The notes beneath the pieces are model-generated. The model made no database searches. It was not told where the DNA came from and saw nothing but the letters and a program-made list of their open reading frames with translations. From Noviherbaspirillum aridicola (GTDB lineage: Bacteria > Pseudomonadota > Gammaproteobacteria > Burkholderiales > Burkholderiaceae_D): a DNA stretch of 64,000 nt. The position numbers and the translations under genes are program-made. The stretch covers positions 1-64,000 of the forward strand of contig NZ_BPMK01000001.1 in the NCBI RefSeq assembly GCF_019656455.1. The letters are read 5' to 3'. Shown in pieces: positions 44,414 to 53,769 of this stretch. Within the stretch, counting starts at the first letter, position 1. Each line of letters opens with the position of its first letter.

Positions 44414-44829
44414 TTCGGCCACAGCACCATCTGCGTGCAGCGGAAGGTGGCGATCAGCTTGCCGGTGTCGCGGTGGCGGACCAGCGCGTCCCACACCTGC
44501 GTATTGCGGCCGAGATGCACCGCCTTCGCCTCGCACTCGATCACGCCCTCGCGCGCGGTGCCGAGGAAGTTGCTCTTCAACTCGATGGTGGTGAAACTGG
44601 CGGCGCCGTCGGGGAGGTGGGCGATGCAGGCATAGCCGCATGCGGTATCGGCCAGCGTCACCACCGTGCCGGCATGCAGAAAGCCGTTGGGCGCGAGCAG
44701 ATCCTTGCGCACCGTCAGCTCCGCGCCGAGCGTGCCTTCGCCGAGCGAGGTGACCCGTATGCCGAGCAATCCGGGCAGATACCCTTCTCCGTCCCGGGTG
44801 AAGGATTGCGCATCTTTCTTGTCCTGCAT
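44410..44829 (-). CDS. PaaI-type hotdog thioesterase
   Basis: A 139-residue hotdog-fold protein. PNGFLHAGTVVTLADTACGYACIAHLPDG is the PaaI motif carrying the catalytic-site residues (HAGT and the following Asp), with AREGVIECEAKAVHLGRNTQVWDALV and a C-terminal strand. It hydrolyses acyl-CoA thioesters. It is the first gene of the three-gene unit that ends with alkB; why a thioesterase heads a repair gene is not clear. Confidence 0.9.
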   Translation of the reverse strand: MQDKKDAQSFTRDGEGYLPGLLGIRVTSLGEGTLGAELTVRKDLLAPNGFLHAGTVVTLADTACGYACIAHLPDGAASFTTIELKSNFLGTAREGVIECEAKAVHLGRNTQVWDALVRHRDTGKLIATFRCTQMVLWPK

Positions 44830-44981
44830 GTGGCCTCCTCGTTGTTGGTGAGTGTCATCTTCGGCCGCGGGGCGCCTCCTGTCAAACCGCGCCGTCCGGC
44901 CGGAAAAATGGAAAAAATACCATTGAACTTCAAGTCTGGAGCTGTTTCCAACGGGTTCACGAATCCTTGGGAGAAGAACAA

Positions 44982-46058
44982 ATGAAGTTTTCCGCGAGAG
45001 ATGATTACCCGCGCCGCTACCGGACCGTGCCGTCTTCGAGCGCGCGCCGCAACTCCTGGCTGCTGCTCGGCGCCGCCGCGCTGGCAGCCTCCGCCTACGT
45101 GGTGCGCGTCCGCACCCGCCAGGCCGAGGCGGACAATCCGCCGGTCGGGCGTTTCGTCGAAGTCGACGGCGTGCGGCTGCATTACATGGAAAGAGGCGAG
45201 GGCGAGCCGCTGGTGATGCTGCATGGCGACGGCTCGCTGATCCAGGATTTCATGAGCAGCGGCCTGGTCGACATGGCTGCGCGCAAGTACCGCGTCATCG
45301 TCTTCGACCGTCCGGGCTACGGCTACAGCGAGCGTCCGCGCACCACCGTGTGGACGCCGCAGGCCCAGGCCGCTCTCCTGCAGCGCGCGCTGCGCCAGAT
45401 CGGTGTCGGCCCTGCCGTAGTGCTCGGCCATTCCTGGGGCACGCTGGTCGCGGTCGCGCTGGCGCTGGATTTCCCGGAGCAGGTGAGAAGCCTGGTGCTG
45501 GTGTCCGGCTACTACTATCCGAGCGTGCGCCTCGACGTGCCGGTGCTGTCCGCGCCGGCGGTGCCGGTGCTGGGCGACCTGATGCGCTTCACCGTGTCGC
45601 CGCTGCTCAGCCGCGCGATCTGGCCGGCGATGCTGCGCCGGATTTTCGGGCCCGCGGAGGTGCCGCAGCGCTTCCAGCGCGAGTTCCCGGTCGGGATGGT
45701 GGTGCGGCCTTCCCAGCTGCGCGCCTCGGCGGCCGATACCGCGCTGATGATTCCGGCGACCTTCTCGCTGCATGGCCGCTACCAGGAACTGTCGATGCCG
45801 GTGGTGATCATGGCCGGCGACGGCGACCGCCACGTGGACACGCATGCGCAGTCTGAGCGCCTGTATTCCGAACTGCCGCAGAGCACGCTGCACATCACCC
45901 ATGGCGCCGGCCACATGCTGCATCATGTCGCCCCGCTGGAAGTGATCGCCGCGATCGACCAGGCCGCCGCGGCCTCCGCCGAACCGGCGGCCGAAGAGGT
46001 GCTGCCCGCCGGACCCGTGCTGGCGGAGCCGGAACCGCGGCGCCTGTCGGCCGGCTAG
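44982..46058 (+). CDS. Membrane-anchored alpha/beta hydrolase
   Basis: A 358-residue hydrolase with an N-terminal membrane segment (WLLLGAAALAASAYVV, about residues 26-41) and no cleavage site. The oxyanion HGDGS and nucleophile GHSWGT are followed by GDGDRHVDTH, holding the acid, and the catalytic His in GAGHMLHH. A proline-rich C-terminal tail ends the protein. ATG at 44982 has GGGAGAAG upstream, and the TTG at 44967 in the same frame is unnecessary. It diverges from the thioesterase operon. Confidence 0.9.
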   Translation: MKFSARDDYPRRYRTVPSSSARRNSWLLLGAAALAASAYVVRVRTRQAEADNPPVGRFVEVDGVRLHYMERGEGEPLVMLHGDGSLIQDFMSSGLVDMAARKYRVIVFDRPGYGYSERPRTTVWTPQAQAALLQRALRQIGVGPAVVLGHSWGTLVAVALALDFPEQVRSLVLVSGYYYPSVRLDVPVLSAPAVPVLGDLMRFTVSPLLSRAIWPAMLRRIFGPAEVPQRFQREFPVGMVVRPSQLRASAADTALMIPATFSLHGRYQELSMPVVIMAGDGDRHVDTHAQSERLYSELPQSTLHITHGAGHMLHHVAPLEVIAAIDQAAAASAEPAAEEVLPAGPVLAEPEPRRLSAG

Positions 46059-46062
46059 GCCC

Positions 46063-46962
46063 TCAGGCGATGATGCGCCGGTAGCGGCTGGGTGCCACCC
46101 CGGTCGCCGCCCGGAAGCGGTGGCTGAAATGGCTGAGGTCCGCATAGCCGCAGCTGTCGGCGACCTGCTGCAAGGGCAGGTCGGGGCGGGCCAGCAGCGA
46201 CCGCGCACGATCGATACGGCGCGCGGCGATCCACGCATAGGGCGGCATGCCGAAGGAAATCCGGAACATGCGCGCCAGGTGAAATTCGGACAGGCAAGCC
46301 TGGGCCGCGAGCATGCCGAGCGTCAGCGGCTGGTCGAGGTGGGCATCGATGAATTCCGCCAGGCGCCGTCTCGCCGCCGGCGACAATCCGCCCCGCAGCT
46401 TCTGGTCGCGCCGCAGTTCGGCCTGTGTATGCAGCAGCCGGTCGAGGGCGGCATGGGCAATCTCGTTCGCGCGCAGGCGTTCGTCGGCGCCGTCCCAATC
46501 CAGGCCCGCGAGCCGGGCGCAGAGCTGGGCGATCGCCGGATCCTCGAAAAAGGTGCGGTCGGCCAGCGTCAGTTCGCGCGGCTCGCGATCGAGCTCGACC
46601 ACCGCGCGGCGGGTGAAATGGCGGGGCAGGAAATACAGGTGCAGCAGGCGCAGCTGGTCGCGCACCACCCAGCGGGATTCATGCTGGTCGGGCAGCGTGC
46701 ACAGCCGGCCCGGCGCTCCGAAGCGGCCGGGGAGTTCGTTGCGCTCCGTGCGGTAGCCGCCGCCGAGATAGCAGGACAGGGTGTGATGGCCCGGCCGCAG
46801 GTAGGCGGTTTCTTCTTCGGTGGTATCGCGCCGCCAGACCGCCAGCGCCATGTCGTCGCCGAGCCAGGCGAAACGCTCCAGCTGAGCGTTCGCGCCACGC
46901 AGCGTGTCGAATACGGCGTGGCCGATGGCATCCGGAACGGGCGCTTCGGGCAAGGATGGCAT
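46063..46962 (-). CDS. AraC family transcriptional regulator
   Basis: A 299-residue AraC-type regulator. The C-terminal HTH (LTLGMLAAQACLSEFHLARMFRISFGMPPYAWIAARRIDRARSLL, then LPLQQVADSCGYADLSHFSHRFRAATG) is classical, and the N-terminal domain has a cupin-like core with LSCYLGGGYRTERN. It ends four bases from the convergent hydrolase gene and lies divergent to the drug/metabolite exporter, its likely target. Confidence 0.92.
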   Translation of the reverse strand: MPSLPEAPVPDAIGHAVFDTLRGANAQLERFAWLGDDMALAVWRRDTTEEETAYLRPGHHTLSCYLGGGYRTERNELPGRFGAPGRLCTLPDQHESRWVVRDQLRLLHLYFLPRHFTRRAVVELDREPRELTLADRTFFEDPAIAQLCARLAGLDWDGADERLRANEIAHAALDRLLHTQAELRRDQKLRGGLSPAARRRLAEFIDAHLDQPLTLGMLAAQACLSEFHLARMFRISFGMPPYAWIAARRIDRARSLLARPDLPLQQVADSCGYADLSHFSHRFRAATGVAPSRYRRIIA

Positions 46963-47154
46963 GGCGGTCTCGAAGAATGCGGATTACGGGTCAGTCTGGC
47001 AACTATACGCGATGCCGGGCGCAGCATGGGCGGCGCCGGAAAAGCAAGCGCAAGATCCGACAAGCCGCCGCGTCCGGGCATGCAGGACCGCAAGTTTCGA
47101 CAAGCATGATCTTCCCGTGCCGCGCATGCTGCCTTCCTTTGCAAGGGAATGCAC

Positions 47155-48057
47155 ATGAATGCCGGCCTCTATCTGCTTACCGTCCTGATCTGGGGTTCGA
47201 CCTGGATCGCCATCAAGTGGCAGCTCGGCTCCGTGCCGGCGCCGGTCTCGATCGCGCTGCGCTTCTGGATCGCGGCGGCGGTGCTGCTCGCGATCCTGGC
47301 GGCCAGGGGGGACCGGCTGCGGCCGCCGGCGGGCGCATGGCGGTATCTGATCGCGCAGGGCACCGCGCTGTTCTGCTGCAATTTCCTGTGCTTCTACTAT
47401 GCCAGCCAATGGGTGACGAGCGGGCTGGTGGCGGTGGTGTTTTCGACGGCGCCGCTCTGGAATGCGATCAATGGCCGCCTGTTCCTCGGCCGCCCGCTGC
47501 AGCCCCAGGTGATCGCCGGCGCGCTGCTCGGGCTGGCCGGCATCGCGTTGCTGTTCCTGCCACAGCTGCTGGACCACATGGACGACAACGGCATGCTGGC
47601 CGGGCTCGGACTGGCGCTGCTGGGCACGCTGTTCTTCTCGAGCGGGAACCTGCTGTCGGCGCGGATGCAGGCGCTCGGCATGACGCCCTGGATGACCAAT
47701 ACCTGGGCGATGTTCATCGGCGCGGCGCTGCTGACGCTGCTGGCGCTGGGGCTCGGCATGTCGTTCGCGCTGCCGGCCGATGCGCGCTACCTGGGCTCGC
47801 TGCTGTACCTCGCGGTGCCGGGCTCGGTGATCGGCTTCACCGCCTATCTGCTGCTGGTGGGACGACTGGGCCCGGATCGCGCCGCCTACTGCACGGTGTT
47901 GTTCCCGGTGGTGGCGCTGTCGATTTCCACCGTGTTCGAAGGCTACCGCTGGAGCCTGCCCGCCTTCCTCGGGTTGGGGTGCGTGCTGGCGGGGAATCTG
48001 CTGGTCTTCCTGCCGGCGCGCGCACTGCCCGGCCGCCTCGGGCTGAGCCGTCAGTAG
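47155..48057 (+). CDS. EamA/DMT family transporter
   Basis: A 300-residue protein with about ten hydrophobic segments and the EamA repeats (LTVLIWGSTWIAIKWQLG, then VPGSVIGFTAYLLLVGRLGPDRAAYCTVLFPVVAL). It exports small metabolites such as amino acids or purines; the substrate is unknown. I chose ATG 47155 because AAGGGA precedes it by six bases, while ATG 47149 is too close. It is divergent from the AraC gene and overlaps the gspB end by seven bases. Confidence 0.88.
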   Translation: MNAGLYLLTVLIWGSTWIAIKWQLGSVPAPVSIALRFWIAAAVLLAILAARGDRLRPPAGAWRYLIAQGTALFCCNFLCFYYASQWVTSGLVAVVFSTAPLWNAINGRLFLGRPLQPQVIAGALLGLAGIALLFLPQLLDHMDDNGMLAGLGLALLGTLFFSSGNLLSARMQALGMTPWMTNTWAMFIGAALLTLLALGLGMSFALPADARYLGSLLYLAVPGSVIGFTAYLLLVGRLGPDRAAYCTVLFPVVALSISTVFEGYRWSLPAFLGLGCVLAGNLLVFLPARALPGRLGLSRQ

Positions 48058-48761
48058 GCGCTGCGGTAGCGGTGGCCGCGGTAGTTGAGCACCATGCCGC
48101 TCTGCGTCATCTTTTCCAGCGTCAGGCCGGGCGCGATCTCGTCCCCTTCGCGCAGCAGGCGCTTGTTGATCAGGACCGAGCGGTCCGCCGGCACCGGCGA
48201 ATAGATGTAGCCGCCGATCTGCAGCGGCGGTATCTCGCGCTGGATGTGCTCGGGCAGCTCGCGCAGGGGCGGCGGCGGCTTGTCGGCCTCGGGCGCCCTC
48301 GCGACGGCGGCCGGCGCTTTCGCTTCCTCTTCCTTGCGCGGCTTCGGCCTGGGCTCGGGCTTGCGCTCGGCCTTCGGTTCCGGCTTCGCGGCGACCTTCG
48401 GTTCGCGGGGCGGCGGGGCGGGAGGCGCTTCGACGGCCGGCGGCCGAGCGGCGGCGGTCGGCGGCGGGGCAGCGGGGACTGCGGCAGGTGATGCGGGTGC
48501 GGCAGGCGCGGCAGGCGCGGCGGCGGCCGGAACGGCAGCGGCGGCGACCTGCGCCGGCGGTGCCGGGTCGCGCATGAGCTGCCAGCCTGCGGCCCCGGCG
48601 GCGGCGAGCAGCACGGCGACGCCGGCCCAGGCCGCGGGGTGCCGCCACCAGGGGCGCGCGGCGCCCGCCGGCGCGAAGGAGTGCGGCGTGTGGATGGATG
48701 GCGCATGGCCGCTGCGCCGTTCCGCTTCGGCTTTCTTCAGCGCTTCGAGGATGTAGGACAT
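48051..48761 (-). CDS. gspB: General secretion pathway protein GspB
   Basis: A 236-residue inner-membrane protein. MSYILEALKKAEAERRSG is the diagnostic N terminus; one membrane segment (about residues 45-61) is followed by a long Ala/Pro/Lys linker and the C-terminal GspB domain (PLQIGGYIYSPVPADRSVLINKRLLREGDEIAPGLTLEKMTQSGMVLNYRGHRYRSAY). It works with GspA to assemble or position the outer-membrane secretin of type II secretion. No other Gsp genes are in the window. It follows gspA by four bases. Confidence 0.93.
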   Translation of the reverse strand: MSYILEALKKAEAERRSGHAPSIHTPHSFAPAGAARPWWRHPAAWAGVAVLLAAAGAAGWQLMRDPAPPAQVAAAAVPAAAAPAAPAAPASPAAVPAAPPPTAAARPPAVEAPPAPPPREPKVAAKPEPKAERKPEPRPKPRKEEEAKAPAAVARAPEADKPPPPLRELPEHIQREIPPLQIGGYIYSPVPADRSVLINKRLLREGDEIAPGLTLEKMTQSGMVLNYRGHRYRSAY

Positions 48762-48765
48762 AGGC

Positions 48766-50457
48766 TTATTCCGTAGAGGGCGATGCGCCCTGCAGACTGG
48801 CGAGCAGGCGCGGCTCGGCGATGCCGGCGGCGCGGTTGATCTGCATCGCGGTCACGGCGCCGACAATGCCGTCCGCCGCCAGTCCCGAGGCTTGCTGGAA
48901 CTGGAGCACCTGGCGCAGCAGCTTCTGGTCGAAGGGGCGCCCGGCGGCCGGCGCGGGCTCGCCCGCCAGCCCGGCGAGGCGCTCCGCGATCCAGTCCACC
49001 GCCGGGCCCTTGTCTTCCATTTTCAGCGCGGCGTTGAAACCCGGCGGCGGCCGCCACAGGGTCACGAACACGCCGTCGAACTGGCGCGCCAGCGCCACGA
49101 CCGACACCGGCTTGCGCTGGGCGCCGATGCGCAGTGTCGCGCTGGCTTCGTCGAGGCGGGTCAGCAGCGCGAAATAGCTCTTGCCGGAATCGTCGCGCAG
49201 CTTGAGCGCCGCAGGGCGGTCGAGCCGGCGCAGTTCGGGAATGCCGCCGGTGCTCCAGTGGCAGCGCAAGCCGTGTTCGGGCGCCGAGCCGCAGGGATCG
49301 TCGCCGGCCAGGGTGCCGCCCCACAGCCGCGCGAGCAGGCGGATGGCTTCGGCTTCGCTGGTGAGCGGGCCTTCGGCTTCCGTCGGCGGCTCCGCCGGAG
49401 CGGCCGCGGCCTGGACCGCGGGGCCGGGCGCGGATGCGGCAGCCGCCTCTGGCTTGCGAGCGGCATCGGTACCGGCGACGGCGAGCGTGGCCTGCGTCGC
49501 GGCGCCGGCCTGGGCGGTGCGCGGCGGCGTGAGCCAGCCGGCGTCGATGGCGGCCCAGCCCGCCGCGCCGCCGAGCGCGAGCGCCAGCAGCGTCGCCGCC
49601 AGGACCGGCACGCGGCGCTTTGCCGGTTCGCGCATGCGGCCGCTGACGAACAACTCGCGCGCCGCGCCGTCGAGGATGCGGCGGTCGACCGTCGACAGGC
49701 CATTGGCATAGGCGCCGAGCAGCGCGCGGTCGCACAGCAGATTGATCCGGCGCGGCACGCCGGCGGTGAGACGGTGTATCTGCCGCGTCAGCGCCGCCGG
49801 GAACGGCGAGGCGCCGGTGAGGCCGGCCGCGGCGAGCCGGTGCTGGATGTAGCTCGCAGTCTCCGCCTCCGACAGCGCGGTGAGGTGATAGTTGGCGATG
49901 ATGCGCTGCGCCAGCTGCTCCAGGTCGGGCTGGGCGAGGATGGCGCGCAGCTCGGGCTGGCCGATCAGGATGATCTGCAGCAGCTTGCGTTCATTGGTTT
50001 CGAGATTGGTCAGCAGGCGCAGCTGCTCCAGCACGCCCGGCGACAGGTTCTGCGCCTCGTCGATGATCAGCACGCTGTTGCGGCCGGCGGCATGGGCGGC
50101 GAGCAGGAAGCGGTTGAGCGCGTCGATGTAGCGCTTGGTGCTCTTGTCGCCGTCGTCCGCGACGATGTCGATGCGGAATTCCTCGCAGACCGTCTGCAGC
50201 AGTTCGATTGCCGTCAGGCGCGGATTGAAGATGTAGGCGACATTGCAGTTGGACGGGACCTGCTCCAGGAAGCAGCGGCAGATGGTGGTCTTGCCGGTGC
50301 CGATATCCCCCGTCAGCACCACCACGCCGCCGCCGCTGTCCACGCCGTACAACAGGTGAGCGAGCGCCTCCCGGTGCCGCTCGCTCATGAAGAGATAGCG
50401 CGGATCGGGCGAAATCGAGAATGGGGCCTGCGAAAGCCGGAAGAATTGCGTGTACAT
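48766..50457 (-). CDS. gspA: ExeA/GspA-family ATPase
   Basis: A 563-residue protein with an N-terminal AAA ATPase (Walker A GDIGTGKTT, Walker B VLIIDEAQ, sensor-type motifs in RINLLCDRAL), a single membrane segment (about 285-300) and a periplasmic C-terminal part ending in a peptidoglycan-binding domain (LLRQVLQFQQASGLAADGIVGAVTAMQINRA). It is the partner of GspB in secretin insertion. The start at 50457 matches the canonical MYTQFFRLSQAPFSISPDPRYLF. Confidence 0.93.
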   Translation of the reverse strand: MYTQFFRLSQAPFSISPDPRYLFMSERHREALAHLLYGVDSGGGVVVLTGDIGTGKTTICRCFLEQVPSNCNVAYIFNPRLTAIELLQTVCEEFRIDIVADDGDKSTKRYIDALNRFLLAAHAAGRNSVLIIDEAQNLSPGVLEQLRLLTNLETNERKLLQIILIGQPELRAILAQPDLEQLAQRIIANYHLTALSEAETASYIQHRLAAAGLTGASPFPAALTRQIHRLTAGVPRRINLLCDRALLGAYANGLSTVDRRILDGAARELFVSGRMREPAKRRVPVLAATLLALALGGAAGWAAIDAGWLTPPRTAQAGAATQATLAVAGTDAARKPEAAAASAPGPAVQAAAAPAEPPTEAEGPLTSEAEAIRLLARLWGGTLAGDDPCGSAPEHGLRCHWSTGGIPELRRLDRPAALKLRDDSGKSYFALLTRLDEASATLRIGAQRKPVSVVALARQFDGVFVTLWRPPPGFNAALKMEDKGPAVDWIAERLAGLAGEPAPAAGRPFDQKLLRQVLQFQQASGLAADGIVGAVTAMQINRAAGIAEPRLLASLQGASPSTE

Positions 50458-50599
50458 GACGGCTGTCTGTCGGACGGCTTGCAAGGATAGCATGGCAGCC
50501 ACACCCCGCATTCTTGCCGCGCAGACACTTTGATAGAATGCAAGGGCGCTGCATTTATCCTGCATCCATCCCTTACCTGGCCCGCGGAGAAAACATTTG

Positions 50600-51367
50600 A
50601 TGTCCCGTCCCTTTATCCCCGTAGGCTGCCGCGAATGCCGTGACGGCGCCGGATTGTCCTTCGAATTCAGCATGGCTTTCCAGCCCATCCTCGATCTCCG
50701 CCGCCGGACCGTGCATGCCTACGAGGCACTGGTGCGCGGCGTCGAGGGGCAGGGCGCCGGGTGGGTGCTGGAGCAGGTCAACAGCGACAACCGCTACCGC
50801 TTCGATCAGGCCTGCCGGGTCAAGGCGATCGAACTGGCGGCGCGGCTCGGACTGGCCGACCGGCCCGACTGCAAGCTGCACATCAACTTCCTCCCGAATG
50901 CGGTCTATCGTCCCGAGACCTGCATCCGCGCCACGCTGGAAGCGGCGAAACAGTTCGAACTGCCGACCGACCGCCTGGTGTTCGAGGTGACCGAGGGCGA
51001 ACAGGTGCAGGACGAAGCGCACCTGCAGGGCATCTTCACCGAATACCGGCGCCAGGGCTTCGCCACCGCCATCGACGATTTCGGCGCGGGTTATTCAGGA
51101 CTCAATCTGCTGGCCAACTTTCAGCCCGATATCATCAAGCTCGACATGGCGCTGACCCGCGGCATCGACAGCGACCGCGTCCGCCGCAGCATCGTCTCCG
51201 GCGTGCTGCTGGTCTGCCGCGAACTCGGCATCCGGCCCGTCGCCGAAGGCGTGGAAACCCTTGCCGAGCTCAACACCCTGGCCGATCTCGGCATCGAGCT
51301 GGTGCAGGGTTACCTGCTCGGGCGGCCGGTATTCGAGCAGTTGCCCGAGCCGCACTGGCCGGACTGA
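50600..51367 (+). CDS. EAL domain c-di-GMP phosphodiesterase
   Basis: A 255-residue stand-alone EAL protein. The catalytic signature YEALVRG, the metal- and base-site motifs INFLPN, FEVTEGE, IDDFGAGYSGLN and KLDM, and EGVET at the end are all intact, so it can hydrolyse c-di-GMP to pGpG. GGAG precedes the ATG. It diverges from gspA, and the link to type II secretion or adhesion is only positional. Confidence 0.93.
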   Translation: MSRPFIPVGCRECRDGAGLSFEFSMAFQPILDLRRRTVHAYEALVRGVEGQGAGWVLEQVNSDNRYRFDQACRVKAIELAARLGLADRPDCKLHINFLPNAVYRPETCIRATLEAAKQFELPTDRLVFEVTEGEQVQDEAHLQGIFTEYRRQGFATAIDDFGAGYSGLNLLANFQPDIIKLDMALTRGIDSDRVRRSIVSGVLLVCRELGIRPVAEGVETLAELNTLADLGIELVQGYLLGRPVFEQLPEPHWPD

Positions 51368-51391
51368 TTTTTTTCAACCCGAGGAGATGTG

Positions 51392-51919
51392 ATGCGCAAG
51401 ACGACTGTTGCCGTGCTGCTGTGTTCCCTGCTGTCCGCCCAGGCGCTGGCCGCTGGACAGATGAAGCCCGGCCTGTGGGAAATGACGACGAAATCCGACG
51501 CGATGAAGAACATGCCGAAGATCCCGCCGGAACAGATGGAGCAGATGCGCAAGATGGGCGTCAACGTGCCGCAGTTCCAGGACGGCGCGATGGTGACCAG
51601 GGTCTGCATCACCCGGCAGATGGCCGAGGGCGACCAGCTGCCGGGACTCGAGAAGAACGAGATGGGCTGCCAGTCGAAGAACATGGTGCGCAACGGCGGC
51701 AGCTACAGCGTCGACATCGTCTGCAACGGCGCGGCGATGAAGGGCGAGGGGCGCGCCAAAGGGACCTTCAACGGCAACGAAAGCTATACCTCCACCTACG
51801 ATTTCAAGGGCACCATGCATGGCCAGCCCGTCAATCAGCATTCCGAGAACAGCGGACGCTGGCTGTCGGCCGACTGCGGCAACGTCAAGCCGGTAGCGGA
51901 GATGATGCCGAAGAAGTAG
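51392..51919 (+). CDS. DUF3617 family secreted protein
   Basis: A 175-residue protein with a signal peptide ending at about LSAQALAAG. The family opens with MKPGLWEMTTKSDAM and has Cys residues in VCITRQMAEG, GCQSKN, VCNGAA and DCGNVK, probably two disulfides. The biochemical role is unknown. The ribosome binding site GAGGAG is excellent. Confidence 0.87.
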   Translation: MRKTTVAVLLCSLLSAQALAAGQMKPGLWEMTTKSDAMKNMPKIPPEQMEQMRKMGVNVPQFQDGAMVTRVCITRQMAEGDQLPGLEKNEMGCQSKNMVRNGGSYSVDIVCNGAAMKGEGRAKGTFNGNESYTSTYDFKGTMHGQPVNQHSENSGRWLSADCGNVKPVAEMMPKK

Positions 51920-51991
51920 TTTCTCGTTTCGAGAATCCGTCATCTGCATTATTCATTTTTGTTAATGGCCCGGTGACGTTAGACTGGCGCC

Positions 51992-53167
51992 ATGGAGACC
52001 AGGGAAACCACTGACGCCGGCACGCCCGGCCATGCCGCCGGCGCCGGCATATCGCGGGCGCTTGCCGGGCTTGCCGCACTTGCGGTCGCGATGGGCATAG
52101 GGCGCTTCGCCTTCACGCCGGTGCTGCCGATGATGCTGCAGGACGGCGCGCTGACGCTGCCGGCGGGCGGTCTGCTGGCGTCGGCCAACTATCTCGGCTA
52201 TCTGCTCGGCGCGCTGTCGGCGATGGTGGTCGCGGTGAGGCCGGAGCGGGCGATCAGAGCCGGCCTGCTGGTCATCGTGGCGACCACGCTGGCGATGGCC
52301 GCGCCGCTGCCTTACGCGGGCTGGCTGCTGCTGCGCCTGGTGGCCGGCATCGCCAGTGCCTGGGTGCTGATCTCGGTGTCGGCCTGGTGCATGGAGGCGC
52401 TGGCGATCTACCGGCGCCCCTTCCTCAACAGCCTCGTCTTCGCCGGCGTCGGCAGCGGTATCGCCGCGGCCGGATTGCTGTGCCTGCTGCTGATCGGCGC
52501 CGGCGCCCATGCATCCGGCGCCTGGGCGGCGCTGGGCTTGCTCGCCGCCGCGCTCAGCCTGGCCGCCTGGCGCTTTCTCGCACCCGTACACGCAGCCGCC
52601 GCGGCCGCCGCCACCGGGCGCTCGCGTTTCCGCTGGAACGCCGACGCGCTGCGTCTCGTGCTGTGCTACGGCATCTTCGGTTTCGGCTACATCATTCCCG
52701 CCACCTTCCTGCCCGTGATGGCCAGGACCGCGCTGCAGGGCTCGCCGCTGTTCGGCTGGTCGTGGCCGGTTTTCGGGCTGGCTGCGGCGCTGTCGACCCT
52801 GTGCGTCGCCGCGCTGGTCGCGCGCTTCGGCAACCGCCGCCTCTGGCGCTGGTCGCATCTCGTGATGGCCGCCGGCGTGGTATTGCCGGCGCTGAGCCCC
52901 GGCCTGCTGCCGGTCTTCATCGCCGCGCTGTGCGTCGGCGGCACCTTCATGGTGATCACGCTGGCGGCGCTGCAGGAAGGCAAGCGGGTGGCCGGCGCCG
53001 ACGCGCGCGTGCTGCTCGCCGCGATGACGGCCGCATTCGCCGCCGGCCAGATCATCGGCCCGCTCACTGTCGGCGGCAACGGCTTTTCGAGCGCGCTGAT
53101 CGTCGCCGCCGCCATGCTCGCCGGCAGCGCCATCCTTCTGACCTCCACTTCCAGGGAACCGACATGA
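51992..53167 (+). CDS. YbfB/YjiJ family MFS transporter
   Basis: A 391-residue 12-segment transporter. MGIGRFAFTPVLPMMLQDGALTLPAGGLLASANYLGYLLGAL in the first helices is the YbfB/YjiJ signature. The substrate is unknown. Its stop overlaps the start of the CMD-family gene (ATGA), so the two are coupled. Confidence 0.88.
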   Translation: METRETTDAGTPGHAAGAGISRALAGLAALAVAMGIGRFAFTPVLPMMLQDGALTLPAGGLLASANYLGYLLGALSAMVVAVRPERAIRAGLLVIVATTLAMAAPLPYAGWLLLRLVAGIASAWVLISVSAWCMEALAIYRRPFLNSLVFAGVGSGIAAAGLLCLLLIGAGAHASGAWAALGLLAAALSLAAWRFLAPVHAAAAAAATGRSRFRWNADALRLVLCYGIFGFGYIIPATFLPVMARTALQGSPLFGWSWPVFGLAAALSTLCVAALVARFGNRRLWRWSHLVMAAGVVLPALSPGLLPVFIAALCVGGTFMVITLAALQEGKRVAGADARVLLAAMTAAFAAGQIIGPLTVGGNGFSSALIVAAAMLAGSAILLTSTSREPT

Positions 53168-53769
53168 ACACTCTCAAACCCGACCTCGCGCACTGCATGC
53201 CCGGCCCCGAGCGGATGCCCGCGCTGGCACCGGAAGCGATGGACGACGCCCAGCGCGCGGCGGCGCAGGAATTGATCAACGGCCCGCGCAAGGGCGTGTT
53301 CGGGCCTTTCATCCCGCTCATGCGCAGTCCGGAACTGATGAACCGGCTGCAGAAGGTCGGCGAGTACCTGCGCTTCCAGACCTCGCTCGAAACCCGCATC
53401 AATGAATTCGTGATGCTGATCGTGTCCCGCCAGTGGACTCAGCAGTTCGAGTGGTGCATGCATCATCCGCTGGCGCAGAGGGCGGGCATCCGCCAGGAGA
53501 TGCTCGACGCGCTGGCCGAGGGGCGGCGCCCGCCCGGCATGGCCGAGGACGAGGAGATCGCCTGGGAAGTGTGCGACGAACTGCAGCGCATGCATGGCGT
53601 GTCGGATGGCACGTACGCGCGCGCGGTGGCCTGCTACGGCGAACGCGGCCTGCTCGACATGCTCGGCCTGATCGGCTACTTCACCACGGTGTCGATGGTG
53701 ATGAACGTGGCGCGCACGCCGCCGATGAAGGACGCGACAGCCGATCCCCTGAAGCCTTATCCGCTCTGA
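53164..53769 (+). CDS. Carboxymuconolactone decarboxylase family protein
   Basis: A 201-residue CMD-fold protein. The conserved helix is RINEFVMLIVSRQWTQQFEWCMHHPLAQRAG, with the Glu, Cys and His of the family, while the AhpD CxxC is absent. The C-terminal GLIGYFTTVSMVMNVART helix completes the fold. It is coupled to the MFS gene by a four-base overlap. Reaction unknown. Confidence 0.85.
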   Translation: MNTLKPDLAHCMPGPERMPALAPEAMDDAQRAAAQELINGPRKGVFGPFIPLMRSPELMNRLQKVGEYLRFQTSLETRINEFVMLIVSRQWTQQFEWCMHHPLAQRAGIRQEMLDALAEGRRPPGMAEDEEIAWEVCDELQRMHGVSDGTYARAVACYGERGLLDMLGLIGYFTTVSMVMNVARTPPMKDATADPLKPYPL

